DNA of 64,000 nucleotides from an uncultured Kangiellaceae bacterium (GCA_905479925.1 CAJQOL010000007.1:1-64000); one strand, 5' to 3'; shown: positions 49,987-60,545, numbered from the stretch's first letter. Program-made: numbers and translations. The notes: generated from the sequence alone by a model not told the origin.

Positions 49987-50996
49987 CGCTTGTCCAAAAA
50001 CTCTGAGTTAGAGAGTTTTGACACCTCTACGGTTTTACTCATGAGTTTTCTTTGCAACATCACCGAATTAAGTTTAGTTGCTAATTTTTCGAGTTTTGAC
50101 GGACTACCTTCAAGTATGCTCACAATTTCGTTTCTGCCAGGTAGGTGAAGCCCTTGATAGGCTAAAGAAACTTCTCTTTCATTAAGCCCAATTAATTTTC
50201 CGATGGTCACATTAGCGGCGCGGGTATTTTTTCTCATATGCGCACGCGCATCAAAATAACCTTCAATTAAACGTTTGATGCCCTTAGGATGAGTAACCGA
50301 TGTGCTTTTGTTGACGACAAGCACATCCATAATTTCCCCGTCAATTTGAGAACTGTCGAAAAGCGTATTAGCTCCTAGCTTTAAAATACGACTTTTAACG
50401 GGCTCAAAGGTCACGATTGCGTCGGAACGTTGATAGCAGTCCAAATGTTTATCAAACGTACATCCAACTATATTAATATCTTTTACCGCCAATCCAGCAG
50501 CAACGAGAGCCTTGTCTAATAACAACGCGCCAACCGCGGTATGCTCAACAGCGACCGTTTTTCCGACTAATTGCTGTACAGAACTAATTTCCGGTTTAGC
50601 GAGCAAAACGTCGGCACCACGAGAGATATCCAAAACTAGAATAACCTGCAGCTCCATCCCCTCTTCAATCAGCGTGAGGACCTCATCCAAAGTTAGCGCT
50701 GCGACTTCAAGATTGCCATAACGAAATGCGTGAATCACTTCAGATGCCGACGGCAACTCGATAAGTCGAACAGTTGAATCATCATACGCTCCTATTTCTC
50801 TTCCAAGAAATAGTGGCGAATAACCAACCCAGTTATTGGACCCCACCCTTAAAACATCTTCCGTTTTTTCACCACAAGCTGTTAATAGAAGATAAGCGGG
50901 TATAAGAGCAATAAGAAGTAAAAGACGAAGCAATTTGCGAATTGGATTAGTATTTTCCAACGGGTACTTGTCGTTATGAAGCTCTTTTTTAATCAT
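49983..50996 (-). CDS. ABC-type substrate-binding lipoprotein (NMT1/TauA-like)
   Basis: Lipobox LLLTACGEK; RVGSNNWVGYSPLFLGREIGAYDD; VGKTVAVEHTAVGALLLDKAL; ATGA overlap with the GGDEF-EAL gene. Confidence 0.88.
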   Translation of the reverse strand: MIKKELHNDKYPLENTNPIRKLLRLLLLIALIPAYLLLTACGEKTEDVLRVGSNNWVGYSPLFLGREIGAYDDSTVRLIELPSASEVIHAFRYGNLEVAALTLDEVLTLIEEGMELQVILVLDISRGADVLLAKPEISSVQQLVGKTVAVEHTAVGALLLDKALVAAGLAVKDINIVGCTFDKHLDCYQRSDAIVTFEPVKSRILKLGANTLFDSSQIDGEIMDVLVVNKSTSVTHPKGIKRLIEGYFDARAHMRKNTRAANVTIGKLIGLNEREVSLAYQGLHLPGRNEIVSILEGSPSKLEKLATKLNSVMLQRKLMSKTVEVSKLSNSEFLDKR

Positions 50997-51168
50997 TTGA
51001 TATTATTAGAGTTTACGTAAAAAGTTATGTGCTGAAATGTTTAAAAGCTAAAGAATACTGACAGCGAACTATCGCTTAGCTATGCATACTGACAATCTTA
51101 GACCTTTTTAAAGATTTTCGCTAATTCTCAGCCACTTATCTCTAGGAAGAATAGTGCCATGTAGAAAT

Positions 51169-52392
51169 TTATAATCGCCCAGAATTTATTAACCCATAGA
51201 ACAACCCTACAAATCCTCCACCGAGCCCAAAAAGAGTACCTAAAATTCGACAATAAAGCTGCACTAACTTCTTCCTCACTATCGTTCTATTTTTGAGGTC
51301 GCTATACAACTCTTGATCAATGATTCGCCAAGAACGAGTAATTAGGCTAAACAATACTAGAACAAATACCGAATAACTAAACACTGGCATTATCCAACCA
51401 CTAGTAAACTCGAAACTAACCGCTAACATCAGACCCGATACAGCTATCCATACCATGGTTTGGTTTCTATTTTTTATCATGAGCGCTTTTGCTTGCTGAT
51501 CGGTCATTTTTTTTATCGGTATGCTCGCTTGCCAATATGTCGCTAATAGTGCTGCCGCGACACCAACCATCACACCGCCGAGCATGGCAACAAGCTTGCC
51601 AGCTAAAGTCGTTTTACTGGATGCGCTAGAGCTCGCCAGTGCTGCTGCAGCCAATGGGCTACTTGCAGTTAAACCGCCTAAAATTAAGCTAGTAAAGCCA
51701 ATAGCAGGGGCCGTACTTAATATAAGTCGACCATATTTTTGTAGAATTTGATCTTTAAGAAGCGATCTTACCCGCGATAGCTTTTTTCGAACGTTAGATT
51801 CAGAAAGTTCAAGTAAGGCCGCTACTTGTTTGCTAGATTGCTCTTCCCGATAATAAAGTAATACCACTTCGCGACTTTCATCGGGTAACTCACTAATAAA
51901 ATCCTGCAGAATAAGTGACTGCTGATCACGCTCAAGCACTTCATCATTCGCTAAGTCTGGGTCACAAAAATCCGCTAGTAGTCGTTCTGCGTTTTCCCCA
52001 GTAATCTTACGGTCGACTTTGTTATCCCGCAGGAAATTGAAGGCCTGATAGCGCGTAGTTTGTCGTATCCAAGGTAAAAAACTCTCGTTGTTTTGCAGTG
52101 ATTTTAGGTTATTCCAAGTCGCAATAAAGACCTGTTGCGCTACCTCCTCACTATTGTCGATATCTTTTACAATGGCTAACGCTATACTGGTAACGGCATT
52201 TTTTGCAGTATTGATTAAACCGGCAAAAGCCTTTTGATCGCCAGCTTTGGCGGCTTCAACCAGTTCACCAATCGATTGGCCATTTTGTCTCACCAATAAA
52301 TCTGTCATTTTCTTGTTCCTACTCCAATGATTAACAGTTAAACAAGCGCTTATGAAGCGGCCAGGAATTGAACGACTTGTTGATTTAGCCAA
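51169..52392 (-). CDS. ECF-like sigma-70 factor fused to a C-terminal membrane domain (start probably 52308, MTDLLVRQ)
   Basis: AKNAVTSIALAIVKDIDNSEEVAQQVFIATWNNL; ELPDESREVVLLYYREEQSSKQVAALLELSESNVRKKLSRVR; several TM helices after it. Confidence 0.87.
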   Translation of the reverse strand: MAKSTSRSIPGRFISACLTVNHWSRNKKMTDLLVRQNGQSIGELVEAAKAGDQKAFAGLINTAKNAVTSIALAIVKDIDNSEEVAQQVFIATWNNLKSLQNNESFLPWIRQTTRYQAFNFLRDNKVDRKITGENAERLLADFCDPDLANDEVLERDQQSLILQDFISELPDESREVVLLYYREEQSSKQVAALLELSESNVRKKLSRVRSLLKDQILQKYGRLILSTAPAIGFTSLILGGLTASSPLAAAALASSSASSKTTLAGKLVAMLGGVMVGVAAALLATYWQASIPIKKMTDQQAKALMIKNRNQTMVWIAVSGLMLAVSFEFTSGWIMPVFSYSVFVLVLFSLITRSWRIIDQELYSDLKNRTIVRKKLVQLYCRILGTLFGLGGGFVGLFYGLINSGRL

Positions 52393-53252
52393 GAAGCGTC
52401 ATCGAACATAATAAAATGCCGCGAATCAGTATTCATCATTAATTTAGCATTTGATGCCCCTGACAATTGCTCATTGTACAATTTTCTAACCCGTAAATGA
52501 TCCTTCTGCTCAGTGAACGCCCCAGATGCACCTAATAGCAATATTGGACTTTTGATTTGACTCAATTGTGAACGCAAATCGTGGGTCATCAGGGTATAAA
52601 CGGCGTCACCAACAACAGCCGGAGATGACTTGCCTGCCATCTCAATAATCATATTCTTTGAGCTTTCCGATTTAGCTTGTCGATTAAGGCCAAAACGAGT
52701 TTGGGCAACTAGCTGTTGTTGAGTCATTGACCCATACATACCTTTCATTGTTTCCGCTTGCCCCTTAAGACTGTCAACCGTTGTGCTGTTAGTTTGGGTA
52801 AATAGCGGGCCAATAAACGGTAAACCATCCACAGAGACAATCGGTCCAACCATGTCAGGCTTTTCGGCAGCTAGCCAAAATGCCATAAAACCGCCCAAGC
52901 TATGGCCGATAATTGCTGGTTTATCGAGTTTATTGACCGCAATATAGGTCAAAAGCTGCTGCTTTACTGCACTAAGCGCCTGCTCTTTTACCGCCGGCGT
53001 TTCACCAAAACCCGCAATACTAATGCGATGAACACTGTTGGTTTTAGATAACTCCACCGCCAATGAATCCCAAACTCTTTGATCCGACATAAGGCCAGGA
53101 ATGAGTATCACGGGTTTACCGCTACCAACCACCTCACTAGTAAAATTGCTTGCTCCAGCGGAGTTAGTTAGAGTTATGATTAGCGCGATTAGTATAGCGA
53201 AAGGTATCGATATTTTTTGTTTACAGAATCTGTTTTTTAGTTTTTGTTTCAT
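52350..53252 (-). CDS. Secreted alpha/beta hydrolase
   Basis: Signal peptide; VILIPGLMSDQRVWDSL; IIGHSLGGFMAFWLA. Confidence 0.9.
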   Translation of the reverse strand: MKQKLKNRFCKQKISIPFAILIALIITLTNSAGASNFTSEVVGSGKPVILIPGLMSDQRVWDSLAVELSKTNSVHRISIAGFGETPAVKEQALSAVKQQLLTYIAVNKLDKPAIIGHSLGGFMAFWLAAEKPDMVGPIVSVDGLPFIGPLFTQTNSTTVDSLKGQAETMKGMYGSMTQQQLVAQTRFGLNRQAKSESSKNMIIEMAGKSSPAVVGDAVYTLMTHDLRSQLSQIKSPILLLGASGAFTEQKDHLRVRKLYNEQLSGASNAKLMMNTDSRHFIMFDDASWLNQQVVQFLAAS

Positions 53253-53368
53253 GGTATTACCTATTTTTTAGTGAATGTACTTACTAAGTAACCCCGGCAC
53301 GGTAAAGTGTGACAACTTTTGTGAAATTATTTTTAATTTAATTAAAAAACCACTGATTTTTGTTAGGT

Positions 53369-53634
53369 TATACCCATCCCACCTCAAGATGCATGCTTCA
53401 GAGCTTCACCAGAAAGCTTGAACGAGGCGCAGCTTGTAGGGAATGGCTAGCCCTTGGCAAAAACTGTAACGCTGTGCAAGTTTTCTGGTGAAACTCCCGT
53501 AGGGCGCGGCAATAAGCTATCACCTTCTTCGTTACTGCCACTTGAATTAGAGTGACTAATACGGCATTGCAGCGCCTTAAATATGACAGCTTATTGCCAC
53601 GCTGAAGTATGCATCTTGAGGTGGGATGGGTATA
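53369..53634. mobile_element. 266-bp MITE-like non-coding element with 33-bp terminal inverted repeats
   Basis: TATACCCATCCCACCTCAAGATGCATGCTTCAG (53369-53401) and its reverse complement with one mismatch (53602-53634); internal stem pairs 53405-53420/53477-53492 and 53508-53521/53585-53598. Confidence 0.75.
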
Positions 53635-53672
53635 TACTGGATAAAGACTCAGCCAACGCGGACGAATGATTA

Positions 53673-54323
53673 ATGAAACTGACCTGGTATTTCGATTTTA
53701 TCTCACCCTTTGCTTATCTTCAGCATAGCCAGTTCAACCGATTACCTAATAATGTAGAGGTTGAATATAAACCCATTCTATTAGCTGGGTTACTTAACCA
53801 TTGGCAAAACGTCGGACCGGCAGAAATACCGCCAAAGCGGGTATTTACTTATCAACATTGTTATTGGCTGGCGAAAAAGAGCAACATTCCGATGACTATG
53901 CCACCGGCACATCCATTTAACCCGTTAATCGCTCTTCGAGCTGCGATTGCCACGGGGTCAACTAAAGAGAGCATACAAACGATATTCGAAGCCATATGGA
54001 AAGAAGGAGGAGATCTTAATCAGCCCGAAACGTTCAGCAAGCTAGAGCAAAAACTTGACCAATCCAATCTAGCTGATTTGGTTGGTGAAAGTTCCGTAAA
54101 GAATAAATTGAGAAGTAATACCGAGCAAGCGATTGAAAGCGGCGTATGGGGCGTTCCGACCTTTCATTTGGAAAATACAAGCCAATCAGGACCTCAAAAT
54201 TTTTGGGGATTAGACGCATTCGATATGTTGCTCGACTACCTAGAATCGCCGAACGATTTCTATGACAAAGAAATGTTAAGAATTGAGTCGCTGCCTTCGG
54301 CTATTCAGAGAAAAAAGGGCTGA
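53673..54323 (+). CDS. 2-hydroxychromene-2-carboxylate isomerase/DsbA-family protein
   Basis: WYFDFISPFAYLQHSQF; PPKRVFTYQHCYWLAKKSNIPMTMPPAHPFNPL; GVWGVPTFHL. Confidence 0.9.
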   Translation: MKLTWYFDFISPFAYLQHSQFNRLPNNVEVEYKPILLAGLLNHWQNVGPAEIPPKRVFTYQHCYWLAKKSNIPMTMPPAHPFNPLIALRAAIATGSTKESIQTIFEAIWKEGGDLNQPETFSKLEQKLDQSNLADLVGESSVKNKLRSNTEQAIESGVWGVPTFHLENTSQSGPQNFWGLDAFDMLLDYLESPNDFYDKEMLRIESLPSAIQRKKG

Positions 54324-54415
54324 TAACGTTAGCCCTAAAAATCTATAAGCCGATGGCAGGAACAAACAATTAGCGGTGCCTGCTTGGTTTTTGCTACCCA
54401 AGAATTCTAGCTGCA

Positions 54416-54844
54416 CTACTTTTCACGGGATCTCCTTGGCACCTCTGGAAGCGTTTCTACTCGACTCTCATATATTTTAAGCAACGCTTCTTTTTTCTGC
54501 AAAAACTCATGAATATTATGGTTAGCTTCTAGCTCAATCAACGCATCCGATAACTGTAGTTCCGCTTCCTCTCCAACAGCCACCGTTCCCGCCGGATTAT
54601 AATGGCAATACTTAATATTGGTAAAAACGTCGCCATGATAATAAGCATGACTGTCCATTGCTGCCTGAAATTGAGCTACGCAAGCCGCATAACTAGAGTC
54701 GGTTACAACAATTCCAGAGTGACCGGGTGCACCCACAGTATCCGCAGAGGCCTTCCAAGGCGCTCCATCAACACCACCAAGTGCTGCATTTGCAGCGTTA
54801 GAAAGAACCAGCGAGCTAGCCAAAATTAATAGTTTTAGTTTCAT
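54416..54844 (-). CDS. Secreted protein of unknown function
   Basis: Signal peptide MKLKLLILASSLVLSNAANA; no family recognised. Confidence 0.6.
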   Translation of the reverse strand: MKLKLLILASSLVLSNAANAALGGVDGAPWKASADTVGAPGHSGIVVTDSSYAACVAQFQAAMDSHAYYHGDVFTNIKYCHYNPAGTVAVGEEAELQLSDALIELEANHNIHEFLQKKEALLKIYESRVETLPEVPRRSREK

Positions 54845-55115
54845 AATATTTCACCTTTTAGAAAATTGAGTCTTTGTTGACGAGTCCTAGGCTAATTGAA
54901 AAAAACCGATTTGGCTCTCACTTCAACGGGCGAAATGGGATAGGTTTGGGAAGCTATTGGGATGATTTAGAAACACATTGCATTTCTTTAAAAAATGTTG
55001 AACCCGAACTTCAGTTGGTACGACTCATTCTTAAAAGATAAGGAACAAAACTTTATTTAATAAAAAGTTTTATCACCTTATTGAGAACAACAATAAATTC
55101 TGGAGAACATCACAA

Positions 55116-55598
55116 ATGAACGAATTTCAAGAGAATCTGCATTTTTCAACCGAAAACAATCTAGTTCTACCTAGTATTAAAACGATAACCGGTAAACCTG
55201 AAGTTCATCTGCATCAATTATTTTCCTTTCAAAAAAACATGAACCCACTTACCTCTTTCAATGAGCGACGAAAAGCGCTGAGCTTTCGCGGAAAACTCAC
55301 GGACCTCATGTTGTTTAGCATTCAATGTTGGGAGTTTTCAACTAACCTATCGCAGCTTGAGTTAGCGGAGCAAAGTGGTATTTGGAAAATAACCATAGAT
55401 GACGGTCGACTTAGAACCCGCTCCTTAGACCGATACCTATCAATAAAAAAAATACCGAAGAATCCTCGCTGGCGTCAAGTATTACGCACCGCCCGATTTG
55501 TATTAGCTGAATGCAAGCTAGAATCAGTCGCGAGAACTCAGCTATCGGATAAATTGCAATCCGTCATCCAACACATTCACCAAAAAGCTTTAGGTTAA
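55116..55598 (+). CDS. Protein of unknown function
   Basis: 160-aa ORF with SD-like GGAGA upstream of the ATG. Confidence 0.55.
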   Translation: MNEFQENLHFSTENNLVLPSIKTITGKPEVHLHQLFSFQKNMNPLTSFNERRKALSFRGKLTDLMLFSIQCWEFSTNLSQLELAEQSGIWKITIDDGRLRTRSLDRYLSIKKIPKNPRWRQVLRTARFVLAECKLESVARTQLSDKLQSVIQHIHQKALG

Positions 55599-55648
55599 AA
55601 AAGCGCTGCTTTAAAAAATCAGTTAGAGAGACACAGCTAACCGAGAGC

Positions 55649-57664
55649 CTACAGGTGCTCAGTTAAGAATCTAGCCACATTGGTATAAATGGACTCTATA
55701 TCTTCTTGATAATAAAAAACATTATGACCCGTATCTTCTAACTGCAAGAATTCAACCTGTTTACCATTATCCTTCAATGCGTCATGCATCATTTCCGCCT
55801 GCTCAAAAGGTACTCGTCTATCTTTATCACCGGCTATCAATAAAATCGGAATATTAATTTTATCTGCTCGATTTACGGGTGAATTGTGAGCAAGTTTCTT
55901 CGAGTCTATGTTTGGGTTTCCTATTCTTTTATATAGAATATTTCGTAACTTTTTCTTATTTCCGCTATAGCGATCTAACGAAAAATCAATCTGTTCCTCT
56001 AAATGCGTTACGCCTGCGATACTAATGGCACATTGATACAGTTCAGGGGTTTTAATTGCTCCCATCAAGGCTGAGTATCCGCCGTATGACAATCCTGCAA
56101 TACATATTTTTTTAGGATCGGCATACCCCGCGCCAATCATAAAATTCACCGCGTCAGTCACATCATCCTGCATCAATCCGCCCCATTCGCCAAACCCAGC
56201 TTCTTCGAACGATCTACCATACCCAGTAGATCCTCTAAAATTGGGTTTAATAACAATAAAACCTAGACTAGCTATCATTTGTGAAAAATTATCGTAAGTA
56301 GCGCTGTCTCTAGCATGGGGTCCGCCATGGGGTAACACGACCATCGGCATTGGCAGTTTTTTATTATAGTCTGTAGGTAACAAGATATAAGCTCTAATTG
56401 ATTGCCCATCTCTTGCTTTATAGTTAACTAAAGCCGGAATAGACAATGTCTTTGGTGACAGTTTTGAATACTGATCCGCTAAAAATTGTAACTTTTGCGT
56501 TTTGTAATTGTAAATATAGAACCTTCCCGGATTATCCGGTCCATAAGACTTTACAATAGCGTTTTTTTCTTGCTGTCTAGACGAATAGACAAAAAAATTA
56601 TACTCTCCAACCTGGTCGGCTAATGTGTTGTACGCTTGTTGCAATTCTTTATCGAATAGGTGGTACCGAATAAAATCTTTCTCTGTCGTATAACCTAATA
56701 TTTGATCAGTGCCACGAGATAATACAATACCTTCAATATCTTGCCCGGGGGAGCTAGCGAGTACAGAAATCTCGTTCGACCCTCTCTCTCTAATTAATAA
56801 CTCGTAGTAACCAGAATCAACATTTTGCTTTCGATAAACAAGCTTGTCATCACCAATTAGGCCAATTAGTCCTTCAGCGTCAATATTTTCCTTCCGTTCA
56901 CCACTTAAATCAATCCGATCTATTTTTTCCCACTCATCTTCTTTCTTTTCATAAATATCAATCACTTTTGCTACTCTTAAGTAATCGTAGCGATACTGTG
57001 GTTCACCTTTATCGTTACTAAGAAAGGCATAGGTAAATCTTGTGCCTCTCTCTATTTTCTTTGAAACTCCTGTATAAATATTGACTTTGAATAACTCTAG
57101 CCTCCCGTTTCCAAAAACGGGCATCAAAATATGTTTAGGATCATCAGGAATAAAATTTCGTATTCGAGACAAATTTCTGTTGTTGCTTAACCGTCGCCTA
57201 TCACCCATTAACAAAATACTGTTTTTTGCTTCAACATCGATAGAAATCGTTCTACGATACATGCGATAGTCATCAATATCGAAATCATCTTCTTCTTGGG
57301 ATTTTTCAATGACTCGTTGTGTTCTTTCCGGAACCAATAGATTAACCAATAGTCGTTCGTTATTTGCCCAATAGATAGACGTTGGACGGATAACTTTTTC
57401 GCTCAACATACCGGTCACAGGCCTTCCAGGCTGCTCGATATCTCTTATTACAACGTGATACGACTTTTCCTTATTAAAAATAAGCGCCAAATAGCGACCA
57501 TTTGGAGAGATCTCTGCATCTGCTACATCCGCTTTTGCAAGGAAATCTTCAATAGTTAAATTCATTTCCTCACTTACACTAGCAGCCTTCGCAATGACTG
57601 TGAGTTCGGTGAGAATAAGCAATGTAAAAAGTATCGATGTGACTAAGAAATTCCCTAACTTCAT
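55649..57664 (-). CDS. S9 prolyl oligopeptidase family protein
   Basis: Signal peptide; VVLPHGGPHARDSATYDNFSQMIASLGF; IAGLSYGGYSALMGA; GDKDRRVPFEQAEMM; DTGHNVFY. Confidence 0.94.
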   Translation of the reverse strand: MKLGNFLVTSILFTLLILTELTVIAKAASVSEEMNLTIEDFLAKADVADAEISPNGRYLALIFNKEKSYHVVIRDIEQPGRPVTGMLSEKVIRPTSIYWANNERLLVNLLVPERTQRVIEKSQEEDDFDIDDYRMYRRTISIDVEAKNSILLMGDRRRLSNNRNLSRIRNFIPDDPKHILMPVFGNGRLELFKVNIYTGVSKKIERGTRFTYAFLSNDKGEPQYRYDYLRVAKVIDIYEKKEDEWEKIDRIDLSGERKENIDAEGLIGLIGDDKLVYRKQNVDSGYYELLIRERGSNEISVLASSPGQDIEGIVLSRGTDQILGYTTEKDFIRYHLFDKELQQAYNTLADQVGEYNFFVYSSRQQEKNAIVKSYGPDNPGRFYIYNYKTQKLQFLADQYSKLSPKTLSIPALVNYKARDGQSIRAYILLPTDYNKKLPMPMVVLPHGGPHARDSATYDNFSQMIASLGFIVIKPNFRGSTGYGRSFEEAGFGEWGGLMQDDVTDAVNFMIGAGYADPKKICIAGLSYGGYSALMGAIKTPELYQCAISIAGVTHLEEQIDFSLDRYSGNKKKLRNILYKRIGNPNIDSKKLAHNSPVNRADKINIPILLIAGDKDRRVPFEQAEMMHDALKDNGKQVEFLQLEDTGHNVFYYQEDIESIYTNVARFLTEHL

Positions 57665-57899
57665 TTAAATGTCCTTTTAGTGTGAGCTTGGAGAGTTTAA
57701 CCAACTATGTTTGCTTAGTAAAAGTCTTTGTTATTGACAATCATAAAAAATAATCGAAGAGGGCCCGCTCGTTCCCAAATAGAGGGCAAGGTACCCCAAC
57801 GAGGAATTAATCTATCGAATACTATTATGATTAACATCGCTCTATCCAAACTGTTAAAACATCGTCGGATCAACTACACTCGTAAGCGATATTTTAGTA

Positions 57900-60539
57900 A
57901 TGGAGAGCAACGCAATCATGACTAATGATTTACCTTCTGACTCAACGGCGGACAAATCTAGTGCAAATGCTACCGACACCTTCAAGTATCACGCTTTCAT
58001 TTCTTATCGACATGCCGATAATAAAGAACCGGGGCGGCAATGGGCGACATGGCTCCATCAATCAATTGAGACCTATCAGGTTCCGGCGGATCTAGTCGGA
58101 AAAATTAATGGACGCGGCGAAAAAATTCCCGCAAGAATCTACCCGATATTTAGAGATGAAGAAGAGCTTCCTGCGAACGCTGATCTCGGTAACTCAATTG
58201 TTGGTGCTCTCGATACAAGTCGAATTTTAATTGTACTCTGCTCTCCACAAGCCTATGCATCAACCTATGTTGCCGATGAAATACACCATTTTAAACGCAT
58301 AGGACGTTCCGATTCTATTATTGCGGGCCTGCTCTATGGCGAGCCAAATACAAGTTGGGATAAGGGAAAACTAGCGCTTGGTTTCACTAGTGACGACGAG
58401 TGTTTTCCACAGCCTCTACAATATCAATATGATGACAATGGTCAACGAACAACGCGACGTGCAGAACCGATTGCAGCGGATTTTCGAATAAATAACGAAG
58501 GTAATATAGAACAAGGGTGGACATCGCCGGAGGCGTATCGGCTGCACTTAGAGAAAGATCTATCTCTCACTAAATCGCAACGCCAGTTGGCAATACAAAA
58601 ATATCAGAAGCAACAACATTTAATGTTACTCAAAATAATTGCAGGCATTCTAGGAGTTCCGCTCGGACAATTGAGCCAAAGGGATAAAGAGTATCAATTA
58701 CAACAGGCGCAGTTAAAAGCAAAAAAGCTTAGACGATGGCTTGCCCTTGTTGCTCTACTAGCGGTAGTTGCGATTGGCGCAGGATTTACTGCCTATTTGA
58801 AACAACTGGAAGCCATAAAGCAAACAAAACAGGCGCAAATTTCCCAGTCTAAAACCCTCGCCCAAAACGCCATAGATGCTTTTGCCAGGGGAGAGTTTCA
58901 GCAGTCCATCGATATTGCTCGTTCAGCCTTACCTCGCTCGCTGGCCACCTCTGACAGAGCTTACTCCCAAGATGCCGAAGCGATTTTAAGCAGTGCCGTG
59001 TTTCACGACATGTTGCTGTTTAGTGACAAAGCTGATGAACAATGGACGGATGCCGATTGGCTAAGAAAAGATCCTTATAAGAGCCAATTATCCTCAGATA
59101 AAAGCAGACTAATTATCTACGATGGCGCAGCACCAGCTGTAGTTGACTTGAGCAATTTCTCTCGCGTATCACTGCAAGATATGCCGAGCGGGTTAACCTG
59201 GCAATCGAGCGTTTCTAAATCAGGACGATATCTTTCAGGTTCGGTGACGCAAAACGATCAGTATCAAAGTTACCTATGGGACACCAGCAATGGAGCGCTA
59301 CTAAAAAAGCTTAATACCAAGCTGCTTAAGTTTAGCCACAGTGAAAACTATGTTGCGGTAAAAGGGAGTTCAAACAAACAGCCTAACCAGCTGATTGATT
59401 TACAATCCGGCGATACTGCAATGGAATTTCTAGGCAATTTTAAAGGCCTATTTGCTGCTGATTCTCTATTACTAGCTGAGGGAAAAAGAAATTGTAAATG
59501 GGTAGATTTTAACCGAGTTTGTCAATCACCGACTTATGTTTACTCAGTTGAAAGCGGCGAGCTTATTAACACCATACAAGGCAAAATAGCCGAGCAGTTT
59601 TCAGATGACGAGCTAGTGATTTTGGATGGCGCAGTCAAACCCAATGATTTACCCGGTTTCGCCGAGAGCAATGAACAGCCGATATCGGAACGGAAAAACT
59701 CTCTCGGCGTGCTAGTCTGGAAAGCAAAAAATAGGCAAGTTAATGCCTTTTATCCAGGAAACCTTATTCATTATAACGCGACGCATCGACGACTGATTAT
59801 CGAAAACCAAAAAACAGACAAGGTTGAGCTCTGGGATATCGATAACAATAAAATTATTGCTCAGATAAATGGTCAGATTCAAACAAGGATCAGCGACTCT
59901 CATTATGATGTTCTAAAGAAACGAAAAATTCTATGGGATGATCATACAGACGATCCATTTTTTATTTCATTGATCGAGCGAGGTGAACAACAATCAACGA
60001 TTAAATATTCATTTTTGAGTGGCTCGGTCCTCAGTGAAACTCCCGGACAATTTATTGGCGTCACTGAAAATTCAAGAGTTCTTAGTCATGTTATTGATAA
60101 TGGTTTGCATAAAATTTATGCAGAGCTTGGTCAGCAGGCTGAGTTAGAAATACCGGAGAATCTTTGTTTAAACCAATATGAAGAGCAGCCGGTTATTGAA
60201 CGATCGCGAATAAAAACCTCCACAATCATCTTTAACTGCAGCGACTATATAGCGGTATTTTTTCCGGAAAGTAGTGAACCTAGCAAACCGCGTATAATTC
60301 TTTCTGAGCACCCTGCTCAATGGGTTGATGGCGGTCAGTTTTTCTATTATGGCAAGGGGACTGCTAATTTGCTTGGAACAAGTCAATGGGAAGGTGGTCA
60401 CGTTCAGTTAGAACAGATGATGAGAGTTAAAACGAAAGAATGGACAACATTTAGAAGCATCGATAATGGCCGCTTTCTTTTGTCGCTTTCTCCCAATTCA
60501 GAAATTAACCTATGGGATTCAACTGGCAGTATATTTTAA
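57900..60539 (+). CDS. TIR-domain protein with TM helix and beta-propeller-like C-terminal region (first part of an interrupted gene)
   Basis: KYHAFISYRHADNKEPGRQWATWLHQSIETYQVP...RIYPIFRDEEELPANADLGNSIVGALDTSRILIVLCSPQAYASTYVADEIHHFKR; TM RWLALVALLAVVAIGAGFTAYL. Confidence 0.88.
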   Translation: MESNAIMTNDLPSDSTADKSSANATDTFKYHAFISYRHADNKEPGRQWATWLHQSIETYQVPADLVGKINGRGEKIPARIYPIFRDEEELPANADLGNSIVGALDTSRILIVLCSPQAYASTYVADEIHHFKRIGRSDSIIAGLLYGEPNTSWDKGKLALGFTSDDECFPQPLQYQYDDNGQRTTRRAEPIAADFRINNEGNIEQGWTSPEAYRLHLEKDLSLTKSQRQLAIQKYQKQQHLMLLKIIAGILGVPLGQLSQRDKEYQLQQAQLKAKKLRRWLALVALLAVVAIGAGFTAYLKQLEAIKQTKQAQISQSKTLAQNAIDAFARGEFQQSIDIARSALPRSLATSDRAYSQDAEAILSSAVFHDMLLFSDKADEQWTDADWLRKDPYKSQLSSDKSRLIIYDGAAPAVVDLSNFSRVSLQDMPSGLTWQSSVSKSGRYLSGSVTQNDQYQSYLWDTSNGALLKKLNTKLLKFSHSENYVAVKGSSNKQPNQLIDLQSGDTAMEFLGNFKGLFAADSLLLAEGKRNCKWVDFNRVCQSPTYVYSVESGELINTIQGKIAEQFSDDELVILDGAVKPNDLPGFAESNEQPISERKNSLGVLVWKAKNRQVNAFYPGNLIHYNATHRRLIIENQKTDKVELWDIDNNKIIAQINGQIQTRISDSHYDVLKKRKILWDDHTDDPFFISLIERGEQQSTIKYSFLSGSVLSETPGQFIGVTENSRVLSHVIDNGLHKIYAELGQQAELEIPENLCLNQYEEQPVIERSRIKTSTIIFNCSDYIAVFFPESSEPSKPRIILSEHPAQWVDGGQFFYYGKGTANLLGTSQWEGGHVQLEQMMRVKTKEWTTFRSIDNGRFLLSLSPNSEINLWDSTGSIF

Positions 60540-60545
60540 CCAGTT

